This document shows, in pieces, positions 9,869 through 17,080 of a stretch of 39,882 nt of DNA. The DNA lies in NCBI GenBank assembly GCA_910586645.1, contig CAJUIS010000022.1:1-39882 (forward strand). The letters are read 5' to 3'. How positions within the stretch are numbered: the stretch's first letter is position 1; each line of letters begins with the position of its first letter. The position numbers and the translations under genes are program-made. The notes below the pieces were generated by a model. That model was not told the origin of the DNA, did not search any database, and was given only the letters and a program-made list of their open reading frames with translations. This stretch comes from an uncultured Lachnospiraceae bacterium (GTDB lineage Bacteria; Bacillota; Clostridia; Lachnospirales; Lachnospiraceae).

Positions 9869-11017
9869 ATGGAGGAAATATACAGACTTGGCAAACATGA
9901 ATTTGCCACTTTGGAAGAACTGGAAGGCGCAAAGCGGGATCTGGAAAAAATAGAAACAATCGTGGCGCACCTAAACATCGACGATCCGGAGGTTGCGGAA
10001 GGAATTTACCATTATATCCGCGAAGGAAAAGTTGAATTTGAAAGCAAGCTTGGAACGGCGTTTTTCTGTGATATTTCGGACAGGGTGGCGCAGAATTTAA
10101 AAAACAGGCTGGAAAAAAGCAAAAAAAGAGAGCGGCGCTGGCTGAAAAAGGAAAAAGAGCGGGCTTTGGAAGAAGAACAGAAGCAGAAGCTCAAAGAGAC
10201 ACAGCAGTCACAGATGTTTAAATTTCTGGGCGCCGCCTGCGGCGCCCTTGCACTGGTATGCATTGTTTTTTACGGATTTTCCGTATTTAAGGAGCACAGA
10301 GCGGCCAAAAAACTGGAAGAAGTGCAGCAGCAGAAGAGCATTTCACAGGCGCTTGACTGGTATACGGACAGGATCCGGAATGAAGCGGATACAGGAAGCG
10401 GACAGAGCGTAAATCCCCCAAAAGCGGCGCCGGAAAGAACTCTTGAGGTTCTTCCGGAATATTGTATTATACAAAAGCAGTATCCGGATTTGATTGGGTG
10501 GATCCGCATAGACGATACACAGGTGGATCTTCCGGTTATGCAGTCGACAGATAACGCCTATTATCTTGACAAAGACGCCAATGGAATGGAAGATATCAAT
10601 GGAACGCTTTTTCTGGACTGCAGGAATGATTTTGTAAAGCCCAGCACGAATTTGATTATTTACGGGCATAACATGAAAAGCGGGGCTATGTTTGGCGGTC
10701 TGAAACAATATCTGGAGGAAGATTATTTTCTGACGCATGATAAAATTCAGTTTGACACGATTTATGAAAAGCAGACGTATCAGGTGATTGCCGTATGTCT
10801 GTCTGACGTCGGGGAAGAGGGATCTTACAGGTATTACAATTTTATTGAGGCAGAAAGCGATGAGGATTTTCATGCTTTTTTAAGCAATGTCCGAAATTGC
10901 GCTGTATATGATAAAACACAGGATGTGACAAAAAGTGACAGTTTACTGACACTTTCCACCTGCAACAGCTACGTAGAAGACGGGAGGCTCTTCTTAGTGG
11001 CGAAAAAAATTCAATAG
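9869..11017 (+). CDS. Class B sortase with long cytoplasmic N-terminal extension
   Basis: A membrane transpeptidase that should cleave a sorting motif and link surface proteins to the peptidoglycan cross-bridge. The catalytic set is visible: His267 in IIYGHNMKSG, Cys365 in LTLSTC and Arg373 in DGRLFLVAKK. The order and spacing fit class B (SrtB) enzymes. Before the catalytic domain (about 190-382) there is one membrane span (about 118-138). Before that comes an unusual 115-residue cytoplasmic region whose second half (about 75-115) is highly charged and probably coiled coil. Typical class B sortases have only a short N-terminal anchor. The ribosome site overlaps the stop of the giant gene, and the LRR protein that follows carries a matching sorting signal. 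The fold and catalytic residues are clear; the role of the extension is unknown. Confidence 0.93.
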   Translation: MEEIYRLGKHEFATLEELEGAKRDLEKIETIVAHLNIDDPEVAEGIYHYIREGKVEFESKLGTAFFCDISDRVAQNLKNRLEKSKKRERRWLKKEKERALEEEQKQKLKETQQSQMFKFLGAACGALALVCIVFYGFSVFKEHRAAKKLEEVQQQKSISQALDWYTDRIRNEADTGSGQSVNPPKAAPERTLEVLPEYCIIQKQYPDLIGWIRIDDTQVDLPVMQSTDNAYYLDKDANGMEDINGTLFLDCRNDFVKPSTNLIIYGHNMKSGAMFGGLKQYLEEDYFLTHDKIQFDTIYEKQTYQVIAVCLSDVGEEGSYRYYNFIEAESDEDFHAFLSNVRNCAVYDKTQDVTKSDSLLTLSTCNSYVEDGRLFLVAKKIQ

Positions 11018-11048
11018 GATGGAGGTTGTATAGACAGGAGTGAGGAGT

Positions 11049-12743
11049 ATGAAAAAAAATCTAATGATGCGTACAGGCGCAATCGGGATGGCTGCTGCGG
11101 TAGCGTTCTTTGCGATTATACCGGATTTGGTAAGCGCGGAGGGAGACGCTTTGGGGCCACAGACAGAAATTGAAATTTCGGCCGAACTGCCGGAAACAGA
11201 TATTTCAGGCGATGATACGCAGGAGACAGCGGAACCGTGGGAAGGCGTTACAGACGCCGAAGTCCCGGCGGAACCGGAGGAGCTGCCCGCAGAGGGGCCG
11301 GAGGTTACGGAACCTGAGGAAGAACTGGAAGAACCGGAAATTCCGCAGGAACCTTCCGAAAGCGAGACGCCGGACAGTGACCTTGAAGACAAGGAAGAGG
11401 AAGACGATTCAAAAGACGAGCTTCCGAAAGATGAACTTCCGGAAGAAGACAAAACGGAGCAGGAAGTTCCGCCCGTGGAAGAACCAGTCCAGCCGGAAGA
11501 ACCAGTCCAGCCGGAAATTCCGGTTCAGCCGGAAGAACCGCAGCAGCCGGCGCAGTCCCAGCCAGACGCAGCCGCTGACAGTGCCGCTGTAATGGATACG
11601 ATGGATGATTATCTGGAAATACTGGAAGAAAGCGAGCTGCCGGAGGATAAGAAAGACAGCATCATCAGGCGTTTTGGGCCGGATGCGGATCTTTCGGCTT
11701 ATGAAGAGCTGTTTGAGAGCGACGAAGCCGACTTTGTTATAGAAGGATCTGTTCTTGTCGGTTATACGGGGCCGGGAGGCGTCGTAAAAATTCCGGACAG
11801 CGTTACGGCAATCGGAGACAATGCATTTGCAGGAAATGCGTCTGTTACAGGCGTAATTTTCCCGGCAGGGTTACAAAGCATTGGAGGTTCGGCATTTGCA
11901 GGATGCGTTGGACTGCAGAGCATTGAAGTTCCGGAGGGAGTTTCAAGCATTGCTGCAGGAGCGTTTGCAGGATGCAGCAACCTTGGAAGCGCTTCGCTTC
12001 CCTCGACTCTGGCAAGCATGGATCTTGGAGCGTTTTCCGGCGACGTCAATCTTGCTTCCATTTCCGTGGCAAGCGGAAGCTATTCATCCTATGACGGATG
12101 CGTTTATACGGCGGATGGAGCGCAGCTTTTGCTCTGCCCGCAGGGCAAGACGGGGATTTCTTTTGCGGCGCAGATGAAATCCGTAGCGTCGGGAGCGTTT
12201 TCGGGCTGTACATATCTTTTATCTGCAGTTATCCCGAATGCGGCAAACTCCATTGAAGCGAATGCATTCAGCGGAAGCGCAATTAAGGCCGTGACAATTC
12301 CGGCAAGCGTAACGGCGATTGGTTCACAGTCCGGATGGACGCCGGGCGTTGTGTACGGTTACAGGGGTTCTACGGCAGAGGTATGGGCAAATCAGAGCAA
12401 TTATGTGTTTGAAAGCCTGGATGGACCCGAAACGGATGGGAACAAGGTAAAAGAAGAGCATATTGAAGACGACGATTCTAATCCGGGAACGGATTCAGAA
12501 AAGGATCCGGAAGACGATCCAAAACCCGGCACAAGCACGCCGAAAATTAATCTTAGCTCACCTGCTCAAGACAGCGGCGCGACAGCGACGATTTCAAGAA
12601 ACGGAAGCAGCCGCGTCAATGCGCAGACGCCAAAAACAGGAGTGGAAGATTACAGTATTTTCTTCCTGTGCGGAGCGTTTTTCCTGTCAGGAGCCGCATT
12701 TTATGCTTACAGCAGGAAATTGCGCATAGACGGAAACAAATAA
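11049..12743 (+). CDS. Cell-wall-anchored leucine-rich-repeat (BspA-like) protein
   Basis: A 564-residue surface protein. A signal peptide (MKKNLMMRTG, hydrophobic core, VSA before cleavage) is followed by a long acidic, proline-rich region (about 35-185) that likely crosses the wall. A short helical segment leads to six to eight LRR_5/BspA-type repeats (about 225-435, pattern IGDNAFAGN, IGGSAFAGC). A second acidic linker follows. The C-terminus is a sorting signal: QTPKTG (526-531), a hydrophobic span (about 536-556) and a basic tail with SRKLR. PXTG-type motifs are known substrates of some clostridial class B sortases, and the sortase gene lies directly upstream, so this is the likely cognate substrate. 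The ATG at 11049 is chosen because AGGAG at 11036-11040 has ideal spacing; a GTG at 11040 is the alternative. Confidence 0.9.
   Translation: MKKNLMMRTGAIGMAAAVAFFAIIPDLVSAEGDALGPQTEIEISAELPETDISGDDTQETAEPWEGVTDAEVPAEPEELPAEGPEVTEPEEELEEPEIPQEPSESETPDSDLEDKEEEDDSKDELPKDELPEEDKTEQEVPPVEEPVQPEEPVQPEIPVQPEEPQQPAQSQPDAAADSAAVMDTMDDYLEILEESELPEDKKDSIIRRFGPDADLSAYEELFESDEADFVIEGSVLVGYTGPGGVVKIPDSVTAIGDNAFAGNASVTGVIFPAGLQSIGGSAFAGCVGLQSIEVPEGVSSIAAGAFAGCSNLGSASLPSTLASMDLGAFSGDVNLASISVASGSYSSYDGCVYTADGAQLLLCPQGKTGISFAAQMKSVASGAFSGCTYLLSAVIPNAANSIEANAFSGSAIKAVTIPASVTAIGSQSGWTPGVVYGYRGSTAEVWANQSNYVFESLDGPETDGNKVKEEHIEDDDSNPGTDSEKDPEDDPKPGTSTPKINLSSPAQDSGATATISRNGSSRVNAQTPKTGVEDYSIFFLCGAFFLSGAAFYAYSRKLRIDGNK
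11478..11513 (+). repeat. Two exact 18-base tandem repeats in the Pro/Glu linker
   Basis: The unit GAAGAACCAGTCCAGCCG occurs at 11478-11495 and again at 11496-11513, with a third diverged copy after it. It encodes EEPVQP. Such in-frame repeats can expand or contract and change the length of the wall-spanning linker without breaking the gene. Confidence 0.85.
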
Positions 12744-12761
12744 TTGAATCATAAAAAATAA

Positions 12762-12799
12762 AATGTGTCTGCACAAAGAAAACTGCGTGCAGGCACATT
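12762..12799. terminator. Bidirectional rho-independent terminator
   Basis: A 13-base stem (12762-12774 with 12787-12799, one G-U pair) is followed by T residues on the right and preceded by A-rich sequence on the left. It can therefore end both the surface-protein operon from the left and the reverse-strand TSCPD gene from the right. Confidence 0.85.
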
Positions 12800-12806
12800 T
12801 TTTGTT

Positions 12807-13061
12807 TCAGGTATTCTGTTCCAGCGCAAGACGGCAGGCTTTTGCAAGCTGGTCGCCGCAGGAAGTGTTTTTAAAACCGCAGTGAATGCCGCCGATTCTC
12901 CGTTCGATTTCTTCCACAGTCATTCCTTCCACAAGCTGGGGGATGGCTTTTAAATTGCCGTCGCATCCGCCGACGAATTTTACATTGTGGACAATATTGC
13001 CGTCAAGCTCGAGTTCAATCTGTGAAGAACAGGTTCCTTTGGGACGGTATGTATATTTCAT
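12807..13061 (-). CDS. TSCPD domain protein (TIGR03905 family)
   Basis: A small 84-residue protein matching the TSCPD family: an N-terminal YRPKGTCSSQI strand, a VGGCDGNLKAI motif, and a C-terminal GIHCGFKNTSCGDQLAKA motif. Five cysteines (11, 33, 61, 68, 76) sit at the conserved places and probably bind a metal. The same domain occurs at the C-terminus of some B12-dependent ribonucleotide reductases, where its role is thought to be metal or redox related; the free-standing family has no established function. The start is supported by an AAAGGAGA site. It has its own promoter and terminator and so stands alone. Confidence 0.9.
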   Translation of the reverse strand: MKYTYRPKGTCSSQIELELDGNIVHNVKFVGGCDGNLKAIPQLVEGMTVEEIERRIGGIHCGFKNTSCGDQLAKACRLALEQNT

Positions 13062-13104
13062 ATCCGAAGTCTCCTTTCCTGAAATTTTATTTATTTTACA
13101 TAAC

Positions 13105-13133
13105 AGTATATCACGTTATCAAAAATTTAACAA
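13105..13133 (-). promoter_or_regulatory. Sigma-A promoter for the TSCPD gene
   Basis: Read on the reverse strand, TTGTTA (13133-13128) and TATACT (13110-13105) are separated by 17 bases, about 45 bases before the start codon at 13061. Confidence 0.65.
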
Positions 13134-13153
13134 TTCATTCACGGTTTTTGCTA

Positions 13154-13182
13154 TTGTTTCCGGGGGTGGAAAGTGGTACAAT
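13154..13182 (+). promoter_or_regulatory. Sigma-A promoter for secA
   Basis: TTGTTT at 13154-13159 and TACAAT at 13177-13182 are separated by 17 bases. The predicted start site is near 13189, about 68 bases before the secA start codon. No terminator separates secA from galM, so both may be transcribed from here. Confidence 0.6.
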
Positions 13183-13188
13183 AAACAT

Positions 13189-13217
13189 CGTGCAAAGCAG
13201 AGGCTGCACGTTTTTCT
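13189..13217 (+). promoter_or_regulatory. Hairpin with T run at the 5' end of the secA leader
   Basis: CGTGCA (13189-13194) can pair with TGCACG (13205-13210), followed at once by TTTTTCTTTTT. It sits at the predicted first base of the secA transcript. It may be an attenuator, a 5' stabilising hairpin or a terminator for stray upstream transcription. The stem is only six pairs, so this is tentative. Confidence 0.35.
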
Positions 13218-13256
13218 TTTTAAATAAAGATGGAAAGAGAGCGATGGGAGTAATAT

Positions 13257-15830
13257 ATGAGTGCATTTACAAAATTATTCGGTACACACAGCGAGCGGGA
13301 GTTAAAGAGGATTAAACCTGTCGTGGACAAGATTGAGTCTTACCACGAGACAATGGAAGCGCTGACGGACGAGCAGCTTAAAGATAAGACGAGGGAATAC
13401 AGGAAAAGATTTGAACAGGGAGAGACGCTTGACGATCTGCTTCCGGAGGCATTTGCGACTGTCCGGGAAGCGGCAAGGCGGGCGCTTAATATGGAACATT
13501 ACAGAGTTCAGCTTATCGGCGGCATTATTCTTCATCAGGGACGTATTGCAGAGATGCGGACAGGGGAAGGAAAGACGCTTGTTTCGACGCTTCCGGCTTA
13601 TCTGAACGCTTTAGAGGGCAAGGGCGTCTGCATTGTCACAGTCAACGACTATCTTGCGAAACGTGACGCCGAATGGATGGGCAAAGTACACGAATTTCTT
13701 GGGCTTACCGTAGGCGTTGTTTTAAATTCCATGGACAATGACGAACGCCGGGAAGCCTATAACTGTGACATCACTTATGTCACAAATAATGAGCTGGGAT
13801 TTGATTATTTAAGGGATAACATGGTGATTTACAAAGAGCAGCTTGTACAGAGAGGGCTGCACTATGCCATTATCGACGAGGTTGACTCCGTGCTGATTGA
13901 CGAAGCGAGGACGCCTTTGATTATTTCCGGCCAGAGCGGGAAATCGACCAGGCTTTATGAGGCGTGCGATATTCTGGCGCAGCAGCTCATCCGGGGAGAA
14001 GAGAGCCAGGAGCTTTCCAAAATGGACGCCATTATGGGAGTGGAAGTCGAAGAATCCGGAGATTTTGTTGTAAATGAAAAGGATAAAGTCGTCAACCTGA
14101 CGCAGGAAGGCGTCAAAAAGGTAGAGCAGTTTTTCCGGATTGAAAACCTTGCGGATGCGGAGAATCTGGAAATCCAGCACAATATTATATTAGCCCTGCG
14201 CGCGCATTATCTGATGTTCCGGGATCAGGATTATGTGGTGAAAGACGACGAAGTCTTAATCGTAGATGAATTTACCGGACGCATTATGCCGGGACGCCGC
14301 TATTCGGACGGACTGCATCAGGCGATCGAGGCAAAAGAGCATGTAAAGGTAAAAAGAGAGAGCAAGACGCTTGCAACGATTACATTCCAGAACTTTTTTA
14401 ATAAATTTGAGAAGAAGTGCGGCATGACGGGTACGGCTTTGACGGAGGAAAAGGAATTCAGGGACATCTACAGCATGGACGTAATTGAAATTCCGACCAA
14501 TGTGCCCGTGCAGCGTAAAGATCTGCAGGATGTCGTGTATAAGACAAAAAAAGAAAAATTCCATGCCGTGTGCGACGCGGTGGAAGAGGCGCACGCAAAA
14601 GGGCAGCCGGTGCTGGTCGGTACGATTACAATTGATATTTCCGAAGAAATCAGCAAAATGCTAAAACGCCGCGGAATCCCGCATAACGTTTTAAACGCCA
14701 AGTTTCACGAACTGGAAGCGGAGATTGTGGCGCAGGCAGGACAGCACGGCGCCGTTACGATTGCTACGAATATGGCTGGCCGCGGTACGGATATCAAACT
14801 GGACGAGGAAGCAAAGGCAGCCGGAGGGCTTAAAATTATCGGTACGGAACGCCATGAATCAAGGCGAATCGACAATCAGCTCCGCGGACGTTCCGGACGT
14901 CAGGGCGATCCGGGAGAATCCCAGTTCTATATTGCATTAGAGGATGACCTGATGCGCCTGTTTGGTTCCGAAAAGCTGATGGGTATGTTCAATGCGCTTG
15001 GAGTGCAGGACGGAGAACAGATCCAGCATAAAATGCTTTCCAGCGCGATTGAAAAGGCGCAGGGGAAGATAGAATTCAATAACTTTGGGATACGTAAAAA
15101 TCTGCTGGAATATGACCAGGTAAATAATGAGCAGAGAGAGATTATCTATGCGGAGCGCCTGCGCGTCTTAAATGGAGAAAGTATGAGAGACGTAATCTTT
15201 AAAATGATTACGGATCGCGTGGAAGCTTCTGTAGACACCTGCATTTCGAGTGAGCTGACTTCTGACGACTGGAATCTGAAAGAATTAAATGAGATTTTGC
15301 TGCCGATGATTCCGATGGATCCGGTTACGCCGGAATTTACGGAGGGAATGAAAAACAGCAGAGAGCTCAAGCATGCGTTAAAAGAGCAGGCGGTCAAACT
15401 TTATGAGATGAAAGAGACGGAATTTCCGGAGCCGGAACAGTTCCGCGAACTGGAGCGCGTCGTGCTGCTGAAAGTAATTGACAGAAAATGGATGGATCAT
15501 ATAGACGACATGGATCAGCTCCGTCAGGGCATCGGCCTGCAGGCGTACGGACAGAGAGATCCTCTGGTAGAATATAAGATGAGCGGTTTTGATATGTTTG
15601 ACAGCATGATTGCAAACATTCAGGAAGATGCGGTTCGTCTGCTGTACCATGTGAGGATTGAGGAAAAAGTGGAAAGAGAGCAGGTTGCCAAAGTGACAGG
15701 GACGAACAAGGATGATTCTGCGGCAAACGCGCCGAAAAAGCGCAGCAAGGCAAAAGTTTATCCAAACGATCCGTGTCCGTGCGGCAGCGGCAAAAAATAT
15801 AAACAGTGCTGCGGAAGAACGGCAAAATAA
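13257..15830 (+). CDS. secA: Preprotein translocase ATPase SecA
   Basis: The motor that pushes unfolded preproteins through SecYEG using ATP. All landmarks are present: MRTGEGKT Walker A (100-107), DEVD Walker B (207-210), the preprotein cross-linking region between the two helicase halves, TNMAGRGTD in the second helicase domain, and a C-terminal zinc-binding SEC-C tail with CPCGSGKKYKQCC (about 840-853). The length of 857 residues fits a housekeeping SecA1; accessory SecA2 proteins are usually shorter and lack the zinc tail. The start is an ATG with a GGGAG site upstream. galM begins 21 bases after the stop. The many very large secreted proteins nearby would depend on this pathway, but the adjacency may be chance. 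Confidence 0.97.
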   Translation: MSAFTKLFGTHSERELKRIKPVVDKIESYHETMEALTDEQLKDKTREYRKRFEQGETLDDLLPEAFATVREAARRALNMEHYRVQLIGGIILHQGRIAEMRTGEGKTLVSTLPAYLNALEGKGVCIVTVNDYLAKRDAEWMGKVHEFLGLTVGVVLNSMDNDERREAYNCDITYVTNNELGFDYLRDNMVIYKEQLVQRGLHYAIIDEVDSVLIDEARTPLIISGQSGKSTRLYEACDILAQQLIRGEESQELSKMDAIMGVEVEESGDFVVNEKDKVVNLTQEGVKKVEQFFRIENLADAENLEIQHNIILALRAHYLMFRDQDYVVKDDEVLIVDEFTGRIMPGRRYSDGLHQAIEAKEHVKVKRESKTLATITFQNFFNKFEKKCGMTGTALTEEKEFRDIYSMDVIEIPTNVPVQRKDLQDVVYKTKKEKFHAVCDAVEEAHAKGQPVLVGTITIDISEEISKMLKRRGIPHNVLNAKFHELEAEIVAQAGQHGAVTIATNMAGRGTDIKLDEEAKAAGGLKIIGTERHESRRIDNQLRGRSGRQGDPGESQFYIALEDDLMRLFGSEKLMGMFNALGVQDGEQIQHKMLSSAIEKAQGKIEFNNFGIRKNLLEYDQVNNEQREIIYAERLRVLNGESMRDVIFKMITDRVEASVDTCISSELTSDDWNLKELNEILLPMIPMDPVTPEFTEGMKNSRELKHALKEQAVKLYEMKETEFPEPEQFRELERVVLLKVIDRKWMDHIDDMDQLRQGIGLQAYGQRDPLVEYKMSGFDMFDSMIANIQEDAVRLLYHVRIEEKVEREQVAKVTGTNKDDSAANAPKKRSKAKVYPNDPCPCGSGKKYKQCCGRTAK

Positions 15831-15851
15831 AAAAACGGGGAGGCGGGGAGT

Positions 15852-16910
15852 ATGCGAAGAGAAGATTTCGGGACAGATCAGCGCGGAAACAGCGTGGAAT
15901 TATTTACGCTTCAAAATAAAAACGGCACGCAGGCAAAGATCAGCACGTTGGGCGCTGCGCTGGTATCTTTTGCAAGAAAAGACAAAACGGGGGTTTTGCG
16001 CGACGTAGTTCTTGGCTACGATAAAGCGGAGGATTATCTTTCGGACGGCAGCAGAGGGTATTATTTTGGCGCTACGGTAGGCAGGAACGCCAACCGCATT
16101 GCAAATGCCGTAATTACAATTGACGGCAGGGAATATGCGCTTGAAGCTAACAGCGGAAGCAACAATCTGCACAGCGGAAGCTGCGGCGTAAGTCACAGGA
16201 TCTGGGAAGCTGACTGCCTGGACGATGAGAGGAACCGTGTTGCGTTAAAATGTTTCAGCGCAGATTTGGAACAGGGGTTTCCGGGAAATATGACGATGAA
16301 AGTGTCGTATACACTGACGGAAGACGACGCGCTTCATATTGAATACGAAGCGGTGTCTGACAAAGACACAGTTGCAAATTTTACAAACCACAGTTATTTT
16401 AACCTTGGCGGCCATGACAGCGGGGATATCGGAAACCAGAAACTAAAGATTTATGCAAAAGCGTTTACGCCGCTGACAAAAGACACTTCGATCCCGACAG
16501 GGGAGATTCGTCCGGTCAAAGGAACGCCGCTTGATTTTACGGAATTTAAGGAGATTGGAAAAGAGATTGCGCAGGACTATGAACAGTTGATTTATGCAAG
16601 AGGCTATGACCATAACTTTTTGCTGGACAATGATGGAAAAACAGCGCTTGCGGCGGAAGCTGCCTGTGAAGAGACGGGCATCCATCTCTATGCGTATACC
16701 GACTGTCCGGGCGTTCAGCTATATACGGCGAACTTTGTGGAAGAGCACAAAGGAAAAGGCGGAGCCGTCTACGGGGAACGTCATGGATTCTGTCTGGAAT
16801 CACAATATGTTCCGGACGCCTGCCATAATCCGCAGTTTCAAACGCCGTTTCTGAAGGCCGGGGAGACATATCGATCCGAAACAGTTTATAAACTGGGACT
16901 GGATCGGTAA
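15852..16910 (+). CDS. galM: Aldose 1-epimerase (galactose mutarotase)
   Basis: Interconverts alpha and beta anomers of galactose and glucose in the cytoplasm, feeding the Leloir pathway. The 352-residue length fits the family. Key sites are visible: the GRNANRIANA motif near residues 78-87, NNLHSG with His107, the catalytic His180 in FTNHSYFNLGG, and the catalytic Glu316 in GFCLESQ followed by the usual PDACHNP segment. The start has a GGGGAGG ribosome site and lies 21 bases after secA, probably in the same transcript. No other sugar genes are nearby, so it acts here as a stand-alone housekeeping gene. Confidence 0.95.
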   Translation: MRREDFGTDQRGNSVELFTLQNKNGTQAKISTLGAALVSFARKDKTGVLRDVVLGYDKAEDYLSDGSRGYYFGATVGRNANRIANAVITIDGREYALEANSGSNNLHSGSCGVSHRIWEADCLDDERNRVALKCFSADLEQGFPGNMTMKVSYTLTEDDALHIEYEAVSDKDTVANFTNHSYFNLGGHDSGDIGNQKLKIYAKAFTPLTKDTSIPTGEIRPVKGTPLDFTEFKEIGKEIAQDYEQLIYARGYDHNFLLDNDGKTALAAEAACEETGIHLYAYTDCPGVQLYTANFVEEHKGKGGAVYGERHGFCLESQYVPDACHNPQFQTPFLKAGETYRSETVYKLGLDR

Positions 16911-16929
16911 TATCAGAAAATGATTTCAT

Positions 16930-16990
16930 ACAGGCAATTGGAATGTTTCGCTGCGTCAGTTTGTCCGAAGTATACGATTGCCTGTTATTT
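16930..16990 (+). terminator. Possible terminator after galM
   Basis: ACAGGCAAT (16930-16938) and ATTGCCTGT (16977-16985) are exact complements, with a long 38-base intervening loop, followed by TATTTTA. The stem is perfect, but the loop is long and the T run weak, so termination is uncertain. Confidence 0.4.
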
Positions 16991-17004
16991 TAATGTACAA
17001 AAAA

Positions 17005-17071
17005 GAATCCTGCAATTATGCGGGTTCTGGCGTTTCATAAACGCCCAAATATATATTTACGAAGAAAGGAG
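17005..17071 (+). promoter_or_regulatory. Tandem-hairpin leader element, copy A
   Basis: Two adjacent hairpins precede the broken Ig-like gene. The first is 17005-17027 (GAATCC pairing with GGTTC and flanking GC). The second is the perfect GGCGTTT/AAACGCC at 17029-17045. They are followed by an ATATATATTTACG tract and an AAGAAAGGAGAG ribosome site, then ATG at 17081. Copy B upstream of cheA shares the second hairpin, the AT tract, the TACG and the ribosome site almost base for base, while the first hairpin keeps its shape with different bases. I do not recognise a known riboswitch. Confidence 0.5.
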
Positions 17072-17080
17072 AGAAATGGT

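Noticed and set aside
13022..13315. Small forward open frames upstream of secA
   Set aside because: They overlap the reverse TSCPD promoter and the secA promoter and start, and show no plausible protein features.
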